DNA of 48,297 bases from Yersinia thracica (GCF_902170565.1 NZ_CABHXX010000057.1:1-48297); one strand, 5' to 3'; counted from the first letter of the stretch, positions 10,376 through 21,694 are shown. Notes: a model not told the origin generated them from the sequence alone. Numbers and translations are program-made.

Positions 10376-11662
10376 ATGGCGTGGAATCAGCCCGGTAATA
10401 ACGGACAGGACCGCGATCCGTGGGGGAGCAGCAATAATAATGGCGGCAACTCTGGCGGAAATAACAATAACAATAATAATAAAGGTGGCCGTGACCAAGG
10501 GCCGCCCGATCTGGATGATATCTTCCGGAAACTGAGCAAAAAGCTAAGTAGCCTCACAGGCAAAGGTGGCGGCAACGGCAATGGCAATAATGGCGCGACA
10601 CAAGGCCCTGCTTTCAGTGGGCGTATTGTGGGTATCGCTGTGGTTGCGGTTGTGGTTATCTGGGCGGCAAGTGGTTTCTATACAATTAAAGAAGCCGAGC
10701 GTGGTGTTGTGACTCGCTTGGGTAAATTAAGCCACATTGTACAGCCTGGTTTGAACTGGAAACCGACCTTTATTGATGAAGTGACTCCGGTTAACGTCGA
10801 ATCTGTACGTGAATTGGCGGCTTCAGGTGTCATGTTGACCTCTGATGAAAACGTCGTTCGCATCGAAATGAACGTTCAGTACCGCGTAACTGACCCGGCC
10901 GCTTATCTGTTTAGCGTGACAAACCCGGATGACAGCTTGCGTCAGGCCACTGACAGCGCAGTGCGTGGTGTTATTGGTAAATACACCATGGACAAAATCC
11001 TCACCGAAGGCCGTACCATCGTGCGTAGCGATACTCAGCGTGTACTGGAAGAAACTATTCGTCCATACAAAATGGGTATCACTCTGCTGGACGTTAACTT
11101 CCAGGCAGCGCGTCCGCCGGAAGAAGTTAAAGCGGCGTTTGATGATGCGATTGCTGCCCGTGAAAACGAACAACAATATATTCGTGAAGCAGAAGCTTAC
11201 ACCAACGAAGTTCAGCCTCGTGCTAATGGTCAGGCGCAGCGTCTGTTAGAAGATGCTCGTGCATATGCCGCACGTAAAGTATTGGAAGCGCAAGGTGAAG
11301 TTGCTGGTTTTGCTAAGTTGTTGCCTGAGTATAAGGCTGCACCGGAAATTACCCGTGAGCGTCTGTATATCGAAACCATGGAGAAAGTCCTCGGTCATAC
11401 TCGCAAAGTACTGGCGAATGACAAAGGTAATAGTCTGATGGTGCTGCCGTTGGATCAACTGCTGCGTGGACAAGGTGCTACAGAGAAAACGGATGGCAAC
11501 AAAGACACCAGTCTGATTCGTTTGAATCCGCCTTCCTCTGCTAATAGCAGCCAACAATCTGGTGCAAGTAACTCGAATACCAGTTCAACCAGTGGCTCTA
11601 TCATGGATCAGCGCCGGGCGAATGCTCAGCGTGATACTTCCACTCGCGTAGGGAGAGAATAA
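10376..11662 (+). CDS. hflK: FtsH modulator HflK (SPFH/band 7 protein)
   Basis: With HflC forms a large membrane assembly around the FtsH protease and tunes its proteolysis. The N-terminal 75 residues are low complexity, rich in Asn and Gly; then one membrane segment at about 82-101 and the SPFH domain (about 103-290, starting YTIKEAERGVVTRLGK), a helical region and a Ser/Asn-rich tail. At 428 residues it is close to E. coli HflK (419). ATG at 10376 follows GGAG at 10364-10367. hflC begins three bases after the stop. Confidence 0.96.
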   Translation: MAWNQPGNNGQDRDPWGSSNNNGGNSGGNNNNNNNKGGRDQGPPDLDDIFRKLSKKLSSLTGKGGGNGNGNNGATQGPAFSGRIVGIAVVAVVVIWAASGFYTIKEAERGVVTRLGKLSHIVQPGLNWKPTFIDEVTPVNVESVRELAASGVMLTSDENVVRIEMNVQYRVTDPAAYLFSVTNPDDSLRQATDSAVRGVIGKYTMDKILTEGRTIVRSDTQRVLEETIRPYKMGITLLDVNFQAARPPEEVKAAFDDAIAARENEQQYIREAEAYTNEVQPRANGQAQRLLEDARAYAARKVLEAQGEVAGFAKLLPEYKAAPEITRERLYIETMEKVLGHTRKVLANDKGNSLMVLPLDQLLRGQGATEKTDGNKDTSLIRLNPPSSANSSQQSGASNSNTSSTSGSIMDQRRANAQRDTSTRVGRE

Positions 11663-11665
11663 CCA

Positions 11666-12670
11666 ATGCGTAAGTCTATTTTACTTATCGTCGTTGTGGT
11701 GTTAGTCGCACTCTACGCTTCGCTGTTTGTGGTACAAGAAGGTCAACGCGGTATTGTACTGCGCTTTGGCAAGGTATTACGTGATAGTGATAACAAGCCG
11801 CTGGTGTACGCGCCGGGCCTGCACTTCAAAATACCCTTTATCGAAACAGTGAAGACGTTGGATGCCCGTATTCAAACCATGGACAACCAGGCCGACCGTT
11901 TCGTGACCAACGAGAAAAAAGACCTGATTGTTGACTCATACCTGAAATGGCGTATCAGCGATTTCAGCCGTTATTATCTGGCCACCGGTGGTGGAGATGT
12001 ATCTCAGGCTGAAGTGCTGTTGAAACGTAAATTCAGTGACCGTTTGCGTTCTGAAATTGGTCGCCTGAATGTGCGCGACATCGTAACAGATTCACGCGGC
12101 CGTCTGACTTCAGATGTGCGTGATGCGCTGAATACCGGTAGTGTGGGCGATGAAGCCATTACCACTGAAGCGGATGATGCTATTGCCTCTGCGGCAGCGC
12201 GTGTTGAACAGGAAACCCGTGGCAAACAGCCAGCGGTTAACCCGAACAGCATGGCGGCTCTGGGGATTGAAGTGGTTGACGTGCGTATCAAGCAAATCAA
12301 CTTACCGGCAGAAGTCTCTGACGCTATCTTCCAGCGTATGCGTGCTGAACGTGAAGCGGTAGCCCGTCGTCACCGTTCGCAAGGTCAGGAAGAAGCCGAG
12401 AAGTTGCGTGCAACAGCTGACTATGAAGTGACGCGTACTCTGGCAGAAGCAGAGCGTCAGGCGCGTATTACGCGTGGTGGCGGTGATGCAGAAGCGGCTC
12501 GTCTATTTGCTGACGCATTCAGTAAAGATCCAGACTTCTATGCTTTCATTCGTAGCTTGCGCGCGTATGAAAATAGCTTCAGCAGCGGCAACGATGTGAT
12601 GGTGCTTAGCCCTGAAAGTGATTTCTTCCGCTACATGAAATCGCCGGATAACTCTAGCAAACGTCCATAA
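11666..12670 (+). CDS. hflC: FtsH modulator HflC (SPFH/band 7 protein)
   Basis: Partner of HflK in the periplasm-facing FtsH-HflKC complex. One N-terminal membrane anchor (about residues 4-22), then the SPFH domain starting FVVQEGQRGIVLRFGKV, and long helices with the alternating AEAERQARITRGGGDAEAARLFADAF signature (about 245-275). Length 334 matches E. coli HflC. The gene is translationally close to hflK, and a rho-independent terminator follows at 12707-12730. Confidence 0.97.
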   Translation: MRKSILLIVVVVLVALYASLFVVQEGQRGIVLRFGKVLRDSDNKPLVYAPGLHFKIPFIETVKTLDARIQTMDNQADRFVTNEKKDLIVDSYLKWRISDFSRYYLATGGGDVSQAEVLLKRKFSDRLRSEIGRLNVRDIVTDSRGRLTSDVRDALNTGSVGDEAITTEADDAIASAAARVEQETRGKQPAVNPNSMAALGIEVVDVRIKQINLPAEVSDAIFQRMRAEREAVARRHRSQGQEEAEKLRATADYEVTRTLAEAERQARITRGGGDAEAARLFADAFSKDPDFYAFIRSLRAYENSFSSGNDVMVLSPESDFFRYMKSPDNSSKRP

Positions 12671-12706
12671 CGACTGCCGTGACAGCCCGTTTTTGGCAGT
12701 AACAGT

Positions 12707-12730
12707 AAGGCCCGTTAACGCGGGCCTTTT
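12707..12730 (+). terminator. Rho-independent terminator after hflC
   Basis: Eight-base-pair stem aaggcccg (12707-12714) with cgggcctt (12721-12728), loop ttaacg, then TT. It closes the hfq-hflX-hflK-hflC stretch. A smaller imperfect hairpin with ctgcc/ggcag arms lies just before it (about 12674-12699). Confidence 0.8.
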
Positions 12731-12769
12731 CTATTTTAGGCCGCCTTTTCCATTTGATTGAGACAGAAA

Positions 12770-12970
12770 ATGAATTCAACCATCTTGTTAGCATTGGGTT
12801 TGGTTTTGGTGCTGGAAGGGCTTGGCCCGATGCTTTACCCCAAAGCCTGGCGCAAAATGATTCAGGCAATGACCGAATTACCTGATGCCACTTTACGTCG
12901 TTTTGGCGGAGGATTAGTGGTTGCCGGCATCGTGATCTACTACATGTTGCGTAGCCGCATGGGTGGCTAA
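12770..12970 (+). CDS. yjeT: Small inner-membrane protein YjeT (DUF2065)
   Basis: Unknown function; 66 residues, essentially the same as E. coli YjeT. Two hydrophobic segments, about residues 4-20 (ILLALGLVLVLEGLGPMLYP) and 42-58 (GGGLVVAGIVIYYML), enclose a short charged loop. The start is the ATG at 12770 (MNSTI, as in E. coli), not the upstream in-frame TTG at 12758. It sits between the hflC terminator and purA, as it does widely in gammaproteobacteria. Confidence 0.92.
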   Translation: MNSTILLALGLVLVLEGLGPMLYPKAWRKMIQAMTELPDATLRRFGGGLVVAGIVIYYMLRSRMGG

Positions 12971-13010
12971 ATGTAAGCACAAAAATTGTTCAGTTATGTG
13001 TTAAAAAGTA

Positions 13011-14368
<1,358 letters not shown>

Positions 14369-14703
14369 TTAATTAGCTGATAGCTAAATAATCAGAATTC
14401 AGATTCTAATAAACCGGGCTTACGTCCGGTTTATTGTTTATACCTTTCTTACTTGATGTTGCCGTGTTGTGAGTTGCAAAACTAAGATCTTTGGGTATAA
14501 CTGTGTGCAGAAGTGACCTCGGATAAGCCGTTTTACATCAAAAGACTCGCCCTCCACCTAAAAGATTAGCCGCAAGCTTTATGGCTGGTTTATCATTCAA
14601 ACTATAAGTTTCTAAATAGCACTTAGAATCGCACTTATAATCTATCCAAAACGTGTCATCTTAGATGGGTTTAAGCCGAGTAAACTGATACTCAGGGGTA
14701 TAC
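14369..14703. other. purA-nsrR gap with terminator and likely nsrR promoter
   Basis: 335 bases without a gene. The first part holds the purA terminator. A perfect -10 hexamer TATAAT at 14636-14641 lies 62 bases before the nsrR GTG, but the expected -35 position (about 14613-14618) is a poor match, so an activator or alternative spacing may be involved. Nothing else is recognisable between 14440 and 14630. Confidence 0.5.
14408..14435 (+). terminator. Rho-independent terminator after purA
   Basis: Ten-base-pair stem aataaaccgg (14408-14417) with ccggtttatt (14426-14435), loop gcttacgt. The AT-rich outer arms supply A and T runs on both sides. Confidence 0.85.
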
Positions 14704-15129
14704 GTGCAGTTAACAAGTTTTACCGATTATGGTTTGCGGGCGCTGACTTATATGGCCTCGCTACCTGAAGGCCAAATGACCAGCATTTCTCAGGTAACTG
14801 AGGTCTATGGCGTGTCTCGCAATCATATGGTTAAAATAATCAATCAGTTGAGCCGTGTCGGGCTAGTCACTGCAGTGCGGGGGAAAAACGGCGGCATACG
14901 GTTAGGTAAACCGGCTGACCAGATTAGAATTGGCGACGTTGTGCGCCAGTTAGAACCACTTTCTTTGGTGAATTGCAGTAGTGATTTTTGCCACATAACA
15001 CCCGCTTGCCGTCTGAAACAAGTGCTTAATCAGGCGGTACAGAGTTTCCTTAATGAGCTGGATAACTATACTTTGGCTGACATGGTCAAAGATAACTCCC
15101 CGCTCTACAAGCTATTACTTGTTGAGTAG
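14704..15129 (+). CDS. nsrR: Nitric oxide-sensing transcriptional repressor NsrR
   Basis: Rrf2-family repressor whose iron-sulfur cluster is destroyed by NO, which releases NO-detoxification genes. 141 residues, as in E. coli. The winged helix-turn-helix spans about residues 25-65 ([22 protein letters not shown], wing [14 protein letters not shown]). The three cluster cysteines are Cys91, Cys96 and Cys102. The start is the GTG at 14704, giving [20 protein letters not shown]; no upstream ATG fits. It leads into rnr 47 bases later. A likely target, ytfE with an NsrR operator, lies within this window. Confidence 0.96.
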   Translation: MQLTSFTDYGLRALTYMASLPEGQMTSISQVTEVYGVSRNHMVKIINQLSRVGLVTAVRGKNGGIRLGKPADQIRIGDVVRQLEPLSLVNCSSDFCHITPACRLKQVLNQAVQSFLNELDNYTLADMVKDNSPLYKLLLVE

Positions 15130-15176
15130 TTATTTATAATAGAACGAGTATAGCTGCTGACAACGGAGGAACCGCA

Positions 15177-17723
15177 ATGTCACAAGATCCATTCTTGGAA
15201 CGAGAAGCAGAGAAATATGAGTCACCGATCCCTAGCCGGGAATTCATTTTGGCTCATCTCGCGAAGCGCGAAACACCTGCCAGCCGTGAAGAGCTGGCCA
15301 ATGAACTTAATTTATCGGGTGAAGAACAGCTAGAGGCGCTGCGCCGCCGCCTGCGCGCCATGGAGCGTGATGGGCAATTGATCTTCACCCGCCGTCAGTG
15401 CTATGCCTTGCCAGAGCGTCTGGACTTATTGCGCGGGACTGTTATTGGCCACCGTGATGGTTTCGGCTTTTTACGGGTTGAAGGCAGTAAAGACGATCTG
15501 TATCTCTCCGCAGAACAGATGAAAACCGCGATTCATGGTGATGTGGTCTTGGCCCAGCCAGTTGGCGCTGACCGCAAAGGCCGCCGTGAAGCACGTATCG
15601 TGCGCGTATTAGTCCCGAAAACCAGCCAGATTGTCGGCCGTTACTTTACTGATGCCGGTACCGGTTTTGTGGTGCCAGATGACGGCCGCTTGAGTTTTGA
15701 CATTCTGATCCCACCTGATGCTATCTGCGGTGCGCGGATGGGCTATATGGTGGTGGTTGAGTTAACCCAGCGCCCGACTCGCCGTTCTAAAGCGGTGGGT
15801 AAGATTGTCGAAGTGCTCGGCGAGAACATGGGCACCAGCATGGCGGTAGATATCGCGCTGCGCACCCATGAGATCCCGCATACCTGGCCGCCACAAGTTG
15901 AAAAGCAAGTGGCTGATCTGAAAGAGCAAGTACCGGAAGAAGCGAAAAAAGGGCGGGTGGATTTACGCAACTTACCTTTGGTCACTATTGATGGTGAAGA
16001 TGCCCGCGACTTCGATGATGCGGTGTATTGTGAGAAAAAACGCGGTGGTGGCTGGCGCTTGTGGGTGGCGATTGCTGATGTCAGCTATTATGTGCGCCCG
16101 CGCACTGCGCTGGATGATGAAGCTCGCAGCCGTGGTAACTCGGTTTACTTCCCGTCGCAAGTTGTTCCGATGCTGCCGGAAGTGCTGTCCAACGGCCTTT
16201 GCTCCCTGAATCCGCAGGTAGACCGCCTGTGTATGGTGTGTGAGATGACCATCTCCGCACAGGGTAAGTTATCGTCGTATAAGTTTTATGAAGCAGTGAT
16301 GAGCTCCCACGCACGTCTGACCTACACCAAAGTGTGGCGGATTATTGATGGTGAAGAGTCGCTGCGTGAGCAATATAAGCCGCTGGTACCGCATTTATTA
16401 GAGCTGCACACCATGTACAAGGCGCTGGATCAGGCCCGTGCCGAGCGCGGCGGTATTGCCTTTGAAACTGAAGAAGCCAAGTTTATCTTCAATGCCGAAC
16501 GGCGCATTGAGCGTATTGAATCGACCGTGCGTAATGACGCGCATAAGTTGATTGAAGAGTGCATGATTTTGGCGAACATTGCTGCGGCGCGTTTTGTGGA
16601 AAAACACAACGAACCGGCGCTGTTCCGTGTGCATGACCGCCCAAGTGATGACCATATCTCCGCCCTGCGCAGTGTGCTGGGTGAGCTGGGCCTGACCCTC
16701 GGCGGCGGTTTGAAACCAGAGCCGAAAGATTATGCGGTGCTGATGGATGAAGTTGCAGATCGCCCGGATCATGAAATGCTGCAAACCATGTTGCTACGCT
16801 CGATGAAACAGGCGATTTACGATCCGGAAAACCGGGGTCACTTTGGCTTGGCATTAGCGTCTTATGGGCATTTTACCTCGCCAATTCGCCGTTATCCCGA
16901 TTTAGCCATGCATCGGGCTATCAAGTATCAGCTTGCCAAAGAGCATGGCAATGTGAAAGAGCGCTGGACACCCACCGGTGGCTGGCACAGTGAATACGAC
17001 GAGATGCTGCAATTGGGCGAACATTGCTCAATGACCGAACGCCGTGCTGATGAAGCTACCCGTAACGTAGCTGACTGGCTGAAGTGTGACTTTATGCAGG
17101 ATCAGGTCGGTAAAGTCTTTACCGGGATTATTGCCAGCGTCACCGGCTTTGGTTTCTTCGTGCGCCTTGATGACTTGTTTATTGATGGTCTGGTGCATGT
17201 TTCCAGCCTGGATAATGATTACTACCGCTACGACAACATCGGCCAGCGCTTGATCGGCGAGTCCTCCGGTGTGACCTACCGGCTGGGCGATACCGTGGAG
17301 ATCCGGGTTGAAGCTGTCCATATGGATGAGCGCAAAATTGATTTTGCACTGGTCTCCAGCACCCGTAAACCGCGTGGTGAAGGCAAAACGGCGCGTGATA
17401 AAGCCAAAAAAGCCGATGGACAGCGCTCGCTGCGCGATACCTCCACGGGTCGTGGTGGACGCGGTGCTTCATCTGGAGCACCGCGCCGTGATGGCGCGCC
17501 AGCAGGAAGTGGGCAGAAACGCCCTCGTCGTGCTAAAAAACCGGCAAACTTTGAGCCGGATAGTGCTTTCCGTCCGGTAGATGCAGCCGCTAAGTTAGAT
17601 GAAAAAGCGCTGGCTGAGAAAAAGGCTAAAGCGAAAGCGAAAAGAGCATCCGCCAAGACTAAGAAAATTGCCGCAGCCACCAAGGCCAAGCGTGCAAAGA
17701 AAAAAACCAGCAGCGACCAATAA
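15177..17723 (+). CDS. rnr: Exoribonuclease R (RNase R)
   Basis: Processive 3'-to-5' exonuclease that degrades structured RNA and works in trans-translation and rRNA quality control. Order: N-terminal helix-turn-helix (about 20-80), cold-shock domains (about 85-240), RNB catalytic domain with the Asp cluster Asp272, Asp278, Asp280, Asp281, S1 domain (about 640-730), and a Lys/Arg/Ala-rich basic tail (about 735-848). Length 848 against 813 in E. coli; the excess is in the tail. GGAGG at 15165-15169 precedes the ATG by seven bases. Confidence 0.97.
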   Translation: MSQDPFLEREAEKYESPIPSREFILAHLAKRETPASREELANELNLSGEEQLEALRRRLRAMERDGQLIFTRRQCYALPERLDLLRGTVIGHRDGFGFLRVEGSKDDLYLSAEQMKTAIHGDVVLAQPVGADRKGRREARIVRVLVPKTSQIVGRYFTDAGTGFVVPDDGRLSFDILIPPDAICGARMGYMVVVELTQRPTRRSKAVGKIVEVLGENMGTSMAVDIALRTHEIPHTWPPQVEKQVADLKEQVPEEAKKGRVDLRNLPLVTIDGEDARDFDDAVYCEKKRGGGWRLWVAIADVSYYVRPRTALDDEARSRGNSVYFPSQVVPMLPEVLSNGLCSLNPQVDRLCMVCEMTISAQGKLSSYKFYEAVMSSHARLTYTKVWRIIDGEESLREQYKPLVPHLLELHTMYKALDQARAERGGIAFETEEAKFIFNAERRIERIESTVRNDAHKLIEECMILANIAAARFVEKHNEPALFRVHDRPSDDHISALRSVLGELGLTLGGGLKPEPKDYAVLMDEVADRPDHEMLQTMLLRSMKQAIYDPENRGHFGLALASYGHFTSPIRRYPDLAMHRAIKYQLAKEHGNVKERWTPTGGWHSEYDEMLQLGEHCSMTERRADEATRNVADWLKCDFMQDQVGKVFTGIIASVTGFGFFVRLDDLFIDGLVHVSSLDNDYYRYDNIGQRLIGESSGVTYRLGDTVEIRVEAVHMDERKIDFALVSSTRKPRGEGKTARDKAKKADGQRSLRDTSTGRGGRGASSGAPRRDGAPAGSGQKRPRRAKKPANFEPDSAFRPVDAAAKLDEKALAEKKAKAKAKRASAKTKKIAAATKAKRAKKKTSSDQ

Positions 17724-17794
17724 TGGCCTGTTGATTGTCGGGCGGCCCTGGTCGCCCGCATTCATTTATATTTAATCATTTATAAAAGAGCATC

Positions 17795-18535
17795 ATGAGC
17801 GAAATTATTTACGGCATTCACTCCGTCAAAGCCTTGTTAGACAATGATCCACAACGGTTTTTGGAAGTCTTTATTCTGAAAGGTCGTGACGATCGTCGCT
17901 TACAGCCCTTGATTGCTGAACTGGAAGCTGCCGGTTTGGTCATTCAGGTTGCCAGCCGCCAGTGGTTGGATTCACAAGTTGAGGGCGGTGTCCATCAAGG
18001 TATCGTGGCGCGAGTCCGTGAAGGGCGTCAATATCAGGAAAATGATTTGCCAGCATTACTGGAAAGTGTAGAAACGCCTTTCCTGTTGGTGCTGGATGGC
18101 GTCACTGACCCCCATAATCTGGGCGCGTGTTTGCGCAGTGCGGATGCTGCGGGAGTACACGCGGTTATCGTGCCGCGGGATCGCTCGGCGCAGCTTAATG
18201 CCATTGCCAAGAAAGTCGCCAGTGGTGCTGCTGAAAACGTGCCATTGATTAAAGTGACGAATTTGGCGCGCACACTGCGGGTTTTACAAGAGCACAATGT
18301 CTGGATTGTCGGCACCGCCGGTGAAGCTGACCACACTTTATATCAGAGCAAAATGACCGGCCCGATGGCGCTGGTGATGGGGGCCGAAGGTGAGGGTATG
18401 CGCCGCTTGACCCGCGAACACTGCGACGAGCTGATCAGCATCCCGATGGCGGGGAGTGTTTCTTCACTCAACGTATCGGTTGCTACAGGGGTGTGTTTGT
18501 TTGAAGCGGTACGTCAGCGAGCACTGAAAGCTTAA
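17795..18535 (+). CDS. rlmB: 23S rRNA (guanosine-2251-2'-O)-methyltransferase RlmB
   Basis: SpoU-family methylase for Gm2251 in the ribosomal P-loop. N-terminal L30e-like substrate-binding domain (residues 1 to about 75), then the SPOUT knot domain with motif 1 [20 protein letters not shown], motif 2 [11 protein letters not shown] and motif 3 [15 protein letters not shown]. Length 246 (E. coli 243). In E. coli the yjfI-yjfC genes follow rlmB before aidB; here aidB follows after about 210 bases, so that block is missing. Confidence 0.97.
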   Translation: MSEIIYGIHSVKALLDNDPQRFLEVFILKGRDDRRLQPLIAELEAAGLVIQVASRQWLDSQVEGGVHQGIVARVREGRQYQENDLPALLESVETPFLLVLDGVTDPHNLGACLRSADAAGVHAVIVPRDRSAQLNAIAKKVASGAAENVPLIKVTNLARTLRVLQEHNVWIVGTAGEADHTLYQSKMTGPMALVMGAEGEGMRRLTREHCDELISIPMAGSVSSLNVSVATGVCLFEAVRQRALKA

Positions 18536-18558
18536 TATTCATTTCATCCCTGCATGTC

Positions 18559-18597
18559 AAAAAGGCCAACATTTTCGGATGTTGGCTTTTTGTTTTT
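18559..18597 (+). terminator. Rho-independent terminator after rlmB
   Basis: Stem gccaacat (18565-18572) with atgttggc (18579-18586), loop tttcgg, flanked by five A residues (one bulged G) and followed by a long T run (18587-18597). Closes the rnr-rlmB unit. Confidence 0.9.
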
Positions 18598-18748
18598 CAG
18601 ATAGGGGAATTTTTCACCATTATCAGTCATATAGAGTAGATTAATCTCTGTTTGTGATAAGCCCGCCAGCAAAAAGCTTCGTCTGCACCATACTTAACCC
18701 TGATTTATGAATGACAGTTTCATAATGAATATGGGAATGGAGGAAGGT

Positions 18749-20383
18749 ATGGAGTGGCAGACTCACTTGGTTTTCAATCAGCCAGAGCCATTGTCGAACA
18801 GTAATTTATTTCTGTCTGATATGGCCCTGCGGGAAGCGGTGCTGCGGGAACATGCGGACTGGGATGGAGAAGATCTCTCTCGGATTGGACTGCAACTGGG
18901 TTCGCAGGAATCACTTGAACTAGGGCGGCTGGCCAATGCCAATCCGCCAGAATTATTGCGCTACGATGCCGCTGGGCAGCGCTTGGGTCAGGTGCGATTT
19001 CATCCGGCCTGGTATGTGTTAATGCAAGAGTTGGTCAGCCACCGGGTGCATAATTTGCCGTGGCAAGAAGATGCCCGCAGAGGTTCTTTTGTCGCCCGTG
19101 CGGCGCGCTTTATCCTGCATGCTCAGGTGGAGGCAGGGACGTTATGCCCGATAACCATGACATTTGGCGCGATCCCGCTGCTGCAACAAACACTTCCGCC
19201 ACTATTCCAAAATTGGCTACCGCCATTGCTTTCAGACCGCTATGACTCACATCAAACCGTCGGTAGCCAAAAGCGGGGTTTATTGATTGGCATGGGCATG
19301 ACGGAAAAACAGGGCGGCTCTGATGTATTAAGTAACTCTACCAGAGCCGAGCCGCTGGCAGTGCGTGGCCATGGAGAAGCTTATCGGCTGGTCGGGCACA
19401 AATGGTTTTTCTCGGTGCCACAAAGTGACGCGCATCTGGTGCTGGCACAAGCTGAGGGCGGTTTATCTTGCTTCTTCCTGCCGAAAATATTGCCGGACGG
19501 CACTTACAACGCCATCCGCTTAGAGCGCTTGAAAGAGAAACTCGGCAACCGCTCTAATGCCAGCAGCGAGGTCGAATTTGATCACGCCACCGCCTGGTTA
19601 TTGGGGGAGGAGGGCGACGGCATTCGCCAAATTCTAAAAATGGGCGGATATACTCGTTTTGATTGCGCGCTCGGTAGCCATGGTCTGATGAGGCGCGCTT
19701 TTTCCGTCGCGTTATACCATGCCTGGCAGCGGCAAGCTTTTGGTAAGGCATTGGTTGAGCAACCTTTGATGCGACAAGTCTTAAGCCGCATGGCATTGCG
19801 TTTAGAGGGCCACACCGCGCTATTGATGCGCTTAGCCAGCGCATGGGAAAAAACCGGCGAAATTCATGAGCAGATATTCAGCCGATTGCTGACACCGGCG
19901 GCAAAATACCGCGTCTGTGGGCTGGGTAGCGGGTTTGTTGCGGAGGCGATGGAGGTGCTCGGTGGGATTGGCTATTGCGAGCAAAGTGAGTTGCCGCGGA
20001 TTTATCGGGAAATGCCGGTCAACAGTATTTGGGAAGGCTCCGGCAATATTATGTGTCTTGATGTGCTGCGCACTTTCCGCAAGCTCCCCTCTGCGATAGA
20101 CATGCTTCAGCAAGAGTTTTATCCAGTGCGAGGGCAAAATCGGTTATTTGATCGGGCATGGCGGCAATTACAGCAGCGGCTAAAAAATCCTAAGGAAGAA
20201 CAAGGGCGGGCGATAACCCAGCAACTGTTTGATTTGTGCTGCGCATCGCAATTACTGCGGTTTGCTTCACCGCCGTTAGCCGATGCCTGGTGCCGCATGA
20301 CACTCGACCACCGGGATCAATATATCTTGCCGGAAGCGGTTTGTGCGCGGTTGTTGAGCCGCGCCACCGGGATTGCGGGATGA
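18749..20383 (+). CDS. aidB: AidB, acyl-CoA dehydrogenase-like DNA-damage protein
   Basis: FAD-binding protein of the adaptive response to alkylation, which binds DNA near its own promoter region in E. coli. Acyl-CoA dehydrogenase folds are visible: the FAD/substrate motif MGMTEKQGGSDV, HKWFFSVPQSDA, and VEAMEVLGGIGYCE, with NSIWEGSGNIMCLDVLR near the end. The frame is open from an ATG at 18707, but the ATG at 18749 is preferred: GGAGG at 18739-18743 precedes it and MEWQTHLVFNQP matches the E. coli start. This gives 544 residues (E. coli 541). Alone on its strand between rlmB and bsmA. Confidence 0.94.
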   Translation: MEWQTHLVFNQPEPLSNSNLFLSDMALREAVLREHADWDGEDLSRIGLQLGSQESLELGRLANANPPELLRYDAAGQRLGQVRFHPAWYVLMQELVSHRVHNLPWQEDARRGSFVARAARFILHAQVEAGTLCPITMTFGAIPLLQQTLPPLFQNWLPPLLSDRYDSHQTVGSQKRGLLIGMGMTEKQGGSDVLSNSTRAEPLAVRGHGEAYRLVGHKWFFSVPQSDAHLVLAQAEGGLSCFFLPKILPDGTYNAIRLERLKEKLGNRSNASSEVEFDHATAWLLGEEGDGIRQILKMGGYTRFDCALGSHGLMRRAFSVALYHAWQRQAFGKALVEQPLMRQVLSRMALRLEGHTALLMRLASAWEKTGEIHEQIFSRLLTPAAKYRVCGLGSGFVAEAMEVLGGIGYCEQSELPRIYREMPVNSIWEGSGNIMCLDVLRTFRKLPSAIDMLQQEFYPVRGQNRLFDRAWRQLQQRLKNPKEEQGRAITQQLFDLCCASQLLRFASPPLADAWCRMTLDHRDQYILPEAVCARLLSRATGIAG

Positions 20384-20392
20384 CAAAGCAAC

Positions 20393-20424
20393 AATTTACT
20401 TATACAAATAATTTACTTATACAA
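20393..20424. repeat. 15-base direct repeat covering the end of bsmA
   Basis: A 15-base unit beginning AATTTACTTATA occurs at 20393-20407 and again at 20410-20424, two bases apart. The second copy contains the last codons and stop of bsmA on the minus strand, so the gene's 3' end has a duplicated copy just outside it. Confidence 0.8.
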
Positions 20425-20721
20425 CAGGGCATTGGCATACCAAATACCCGGATAAACACTGTCGGACATCATGATAATTAAATAATAGGGTGCGCCGCGG
20501 GCTGTCGCCCTACGTTTAATTTCAGCTTCAATATCCATCGGGCTGCCAAATACTTGAGCAGAAACGGTGCCCACTTTTTGTAAATTAAGGCTCTGTGCGC
20601 GGGTAATTTCCTGAGCATAGGGCTGAGCCACTGGCGGCGGGGCAGGGGTGACGTGAAAAGCACTGCAAGCCGAAAGCCCCAGAGTGATCAGTAAGAACAC
20701 CATTGTGCGTTTTATCTTCAT
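20413..20721 (-). CDS. bsmA: Lipoprotein BsmA (DUF1471, biofilm/peroxide resistance)
   Basis: Small envelope protein; in E. coli BsmA (YjfO) is linked to peroxide tolerance and biofilm. 102 residues. The lipobox is LSAC at the end of a hydrophobic signal (MKIKRTMVFLLITLGLSAC), so the mature protein should be lipidated at Cys19. A Pro-rich stretch follows, then the DUF1471 domain (about 45-102) with VGTVSAQVFGSP and YYLIIM...WYANALLYK. The start is the ATG at 20719-20721; an upstream in-frame ATG at 20772 would bury the signal peptide. Position after aidB and before yjfP is as in E. coli. Confidence 0.88.
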   Translation of the reverse strand: MKIKRTMVFLLITLGLSACSAFHVTPAPPPVAQPYAQEITRAQSLNLQKVGTVSAQVFGSPMDIEAEIKRRATARGAPYYLIIMMSDSVYPGIWYANALLYK

Positions 20722-20830
20722 TTTTGCCTCTTTGTCAGCAGGGCAGTCACCGCCTCGCCCATTATTTCTCAAGTGTAACGCTCAAGCTCAAAGATGAGGG
20801 AATATCTTGGAAGAAATTAGTTTAAGACTT

Positions 20831-20855
20831 TATACCCGCCATACTTCAAACTGCA
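20831..20855. repeat. Fragment of an ERIC element end
   Basis: About 25 bases beginning TATACCCGCCATACTTCAAA match the terminal part of the two full ERIC copies in this window. The rest of the element is not present. It lies in the gap between divergent bsmA and yjfP. Confidence 0.55.
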
Positions 20856-20924
20856 TTAAGTTTTTAAGTCTATAAATCGGTTTTTCGTATTGATGCTGTG
20901 CTTGATAAATAAAGGATTCTCGCC

Positions 20925-21674
20925 ATGATTGAGATGTCGCAGGAAAACATTAATGGGATTGAGGTCATCCATGCGGCCCCTGCGGGTAAGCGCCAGCAGC
21001 CGCTACCGACCATTTTCTTTTATCACGGCTACACCTCGTCAAAAGAGGTTTATTCCTATTTTGCTTATGCTTTCGCCCAAGCGGGTTTTCGCACTATCGT
21101 GCCGGATGCGGACATGCATGGCGCGCGTTTTGAGGGTAATGAAACTCGGCGACTCTCTCATTTTTGGGAGATCCTGAAAGCGAATATTGATGAGCTGCCC
21201 GCAATTAAACAACATTATCAACAGGCGGGATTGATTGAGGGAGAGCGGATTGGTATTGCGGGGGCATCAATGGGCGGGATGACGGCGTTGGGCGCGTTTG
21301 CCCGCTATCCGTGGGTCAGTGTCGCCGCCGATTTTATGGGGTCGGGTTATTTTACATCGCTGGCGCACACTCTGTACCCTCCCTTGGAGGGCGGGCGCGA
21401 GGTCAGCGCGGCAGAGTTTGAGCGCCGTCTGGCACCTCTGACAGATTATGAGCTTACCCATCAGTTAGAAAAAATTGCTGATCGGCCATTATTGGTTTGG
21501 CACGGTGAAGCGGATGACGTGGTGCCGGCGGCAGAGAGTGCGCGGTTGGTTCAAGCTCTGCAAATCAGTGGGCGCGATAAGCACCTAACCTATCTCACAG
21601 AAGCGGGGATTGGGCATAAAATAACCCCAACCGCCCTGGCTGCGGGGACGCTTTTCTTTAGTCAAAATCTATAA
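20925..21674 (+). CDS. yjfP: Alpha/beta-hydrolase esterase YjfP
   Basis: Cytoplasmic carboxylesterase related to E. coli YjfP; natural substrate unknown. 249 residues, same as E. coli. Visible catalytic elements: the oxyanion-hole segment FFYHGYTSSKE, the nucleophile elbow GASMGG (Ser at about residue 112), Asp in HGEADDVVP, and His in GIGHKITP. No signal sequence. Start ATG 20925 (MIEMSQ), behind AAAGGA. It diverges from bsmA across a 203-base gap. Confidence 0.92.
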   Translation: MIEMSQENINGIEVIHAAPAGKRQQPLPTIFFYHGYTSSKEVYSYFAYAFAQAGFRTIVPDADMHGARFEGNETRRLSHFWEILKANIDELPAIKQHYQQAGLIEGERIGIAGASMGGMTALGAFARYPWVSVAADFMGSGYFTSLAHTLYPPLEGGREVSAAEFERRLAPLTDYELTHQLEKIADRPLLVWHGEADDVVPAAESARLVQALQISGRDKHLTYLTEAGIGHKITPTALAAGTLFFSQNL

Positions 21675-21694
21675 AAAGCTTCAGTCAATATCTA

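Noticed and set aside
17276-17761. 161-residue antisense frame at the end of rnr
   Set aside because: Mirrors the Lys/Ala-rich tail of RNase R and spans the stop; no start signal.
18707-18748. Longer aidB start at 18707
   Set aside because: The extra 14 residues are Met/Asn-rich and match nothing, while the GGAGG-supported ATG at 18749 gives the known N terminus.
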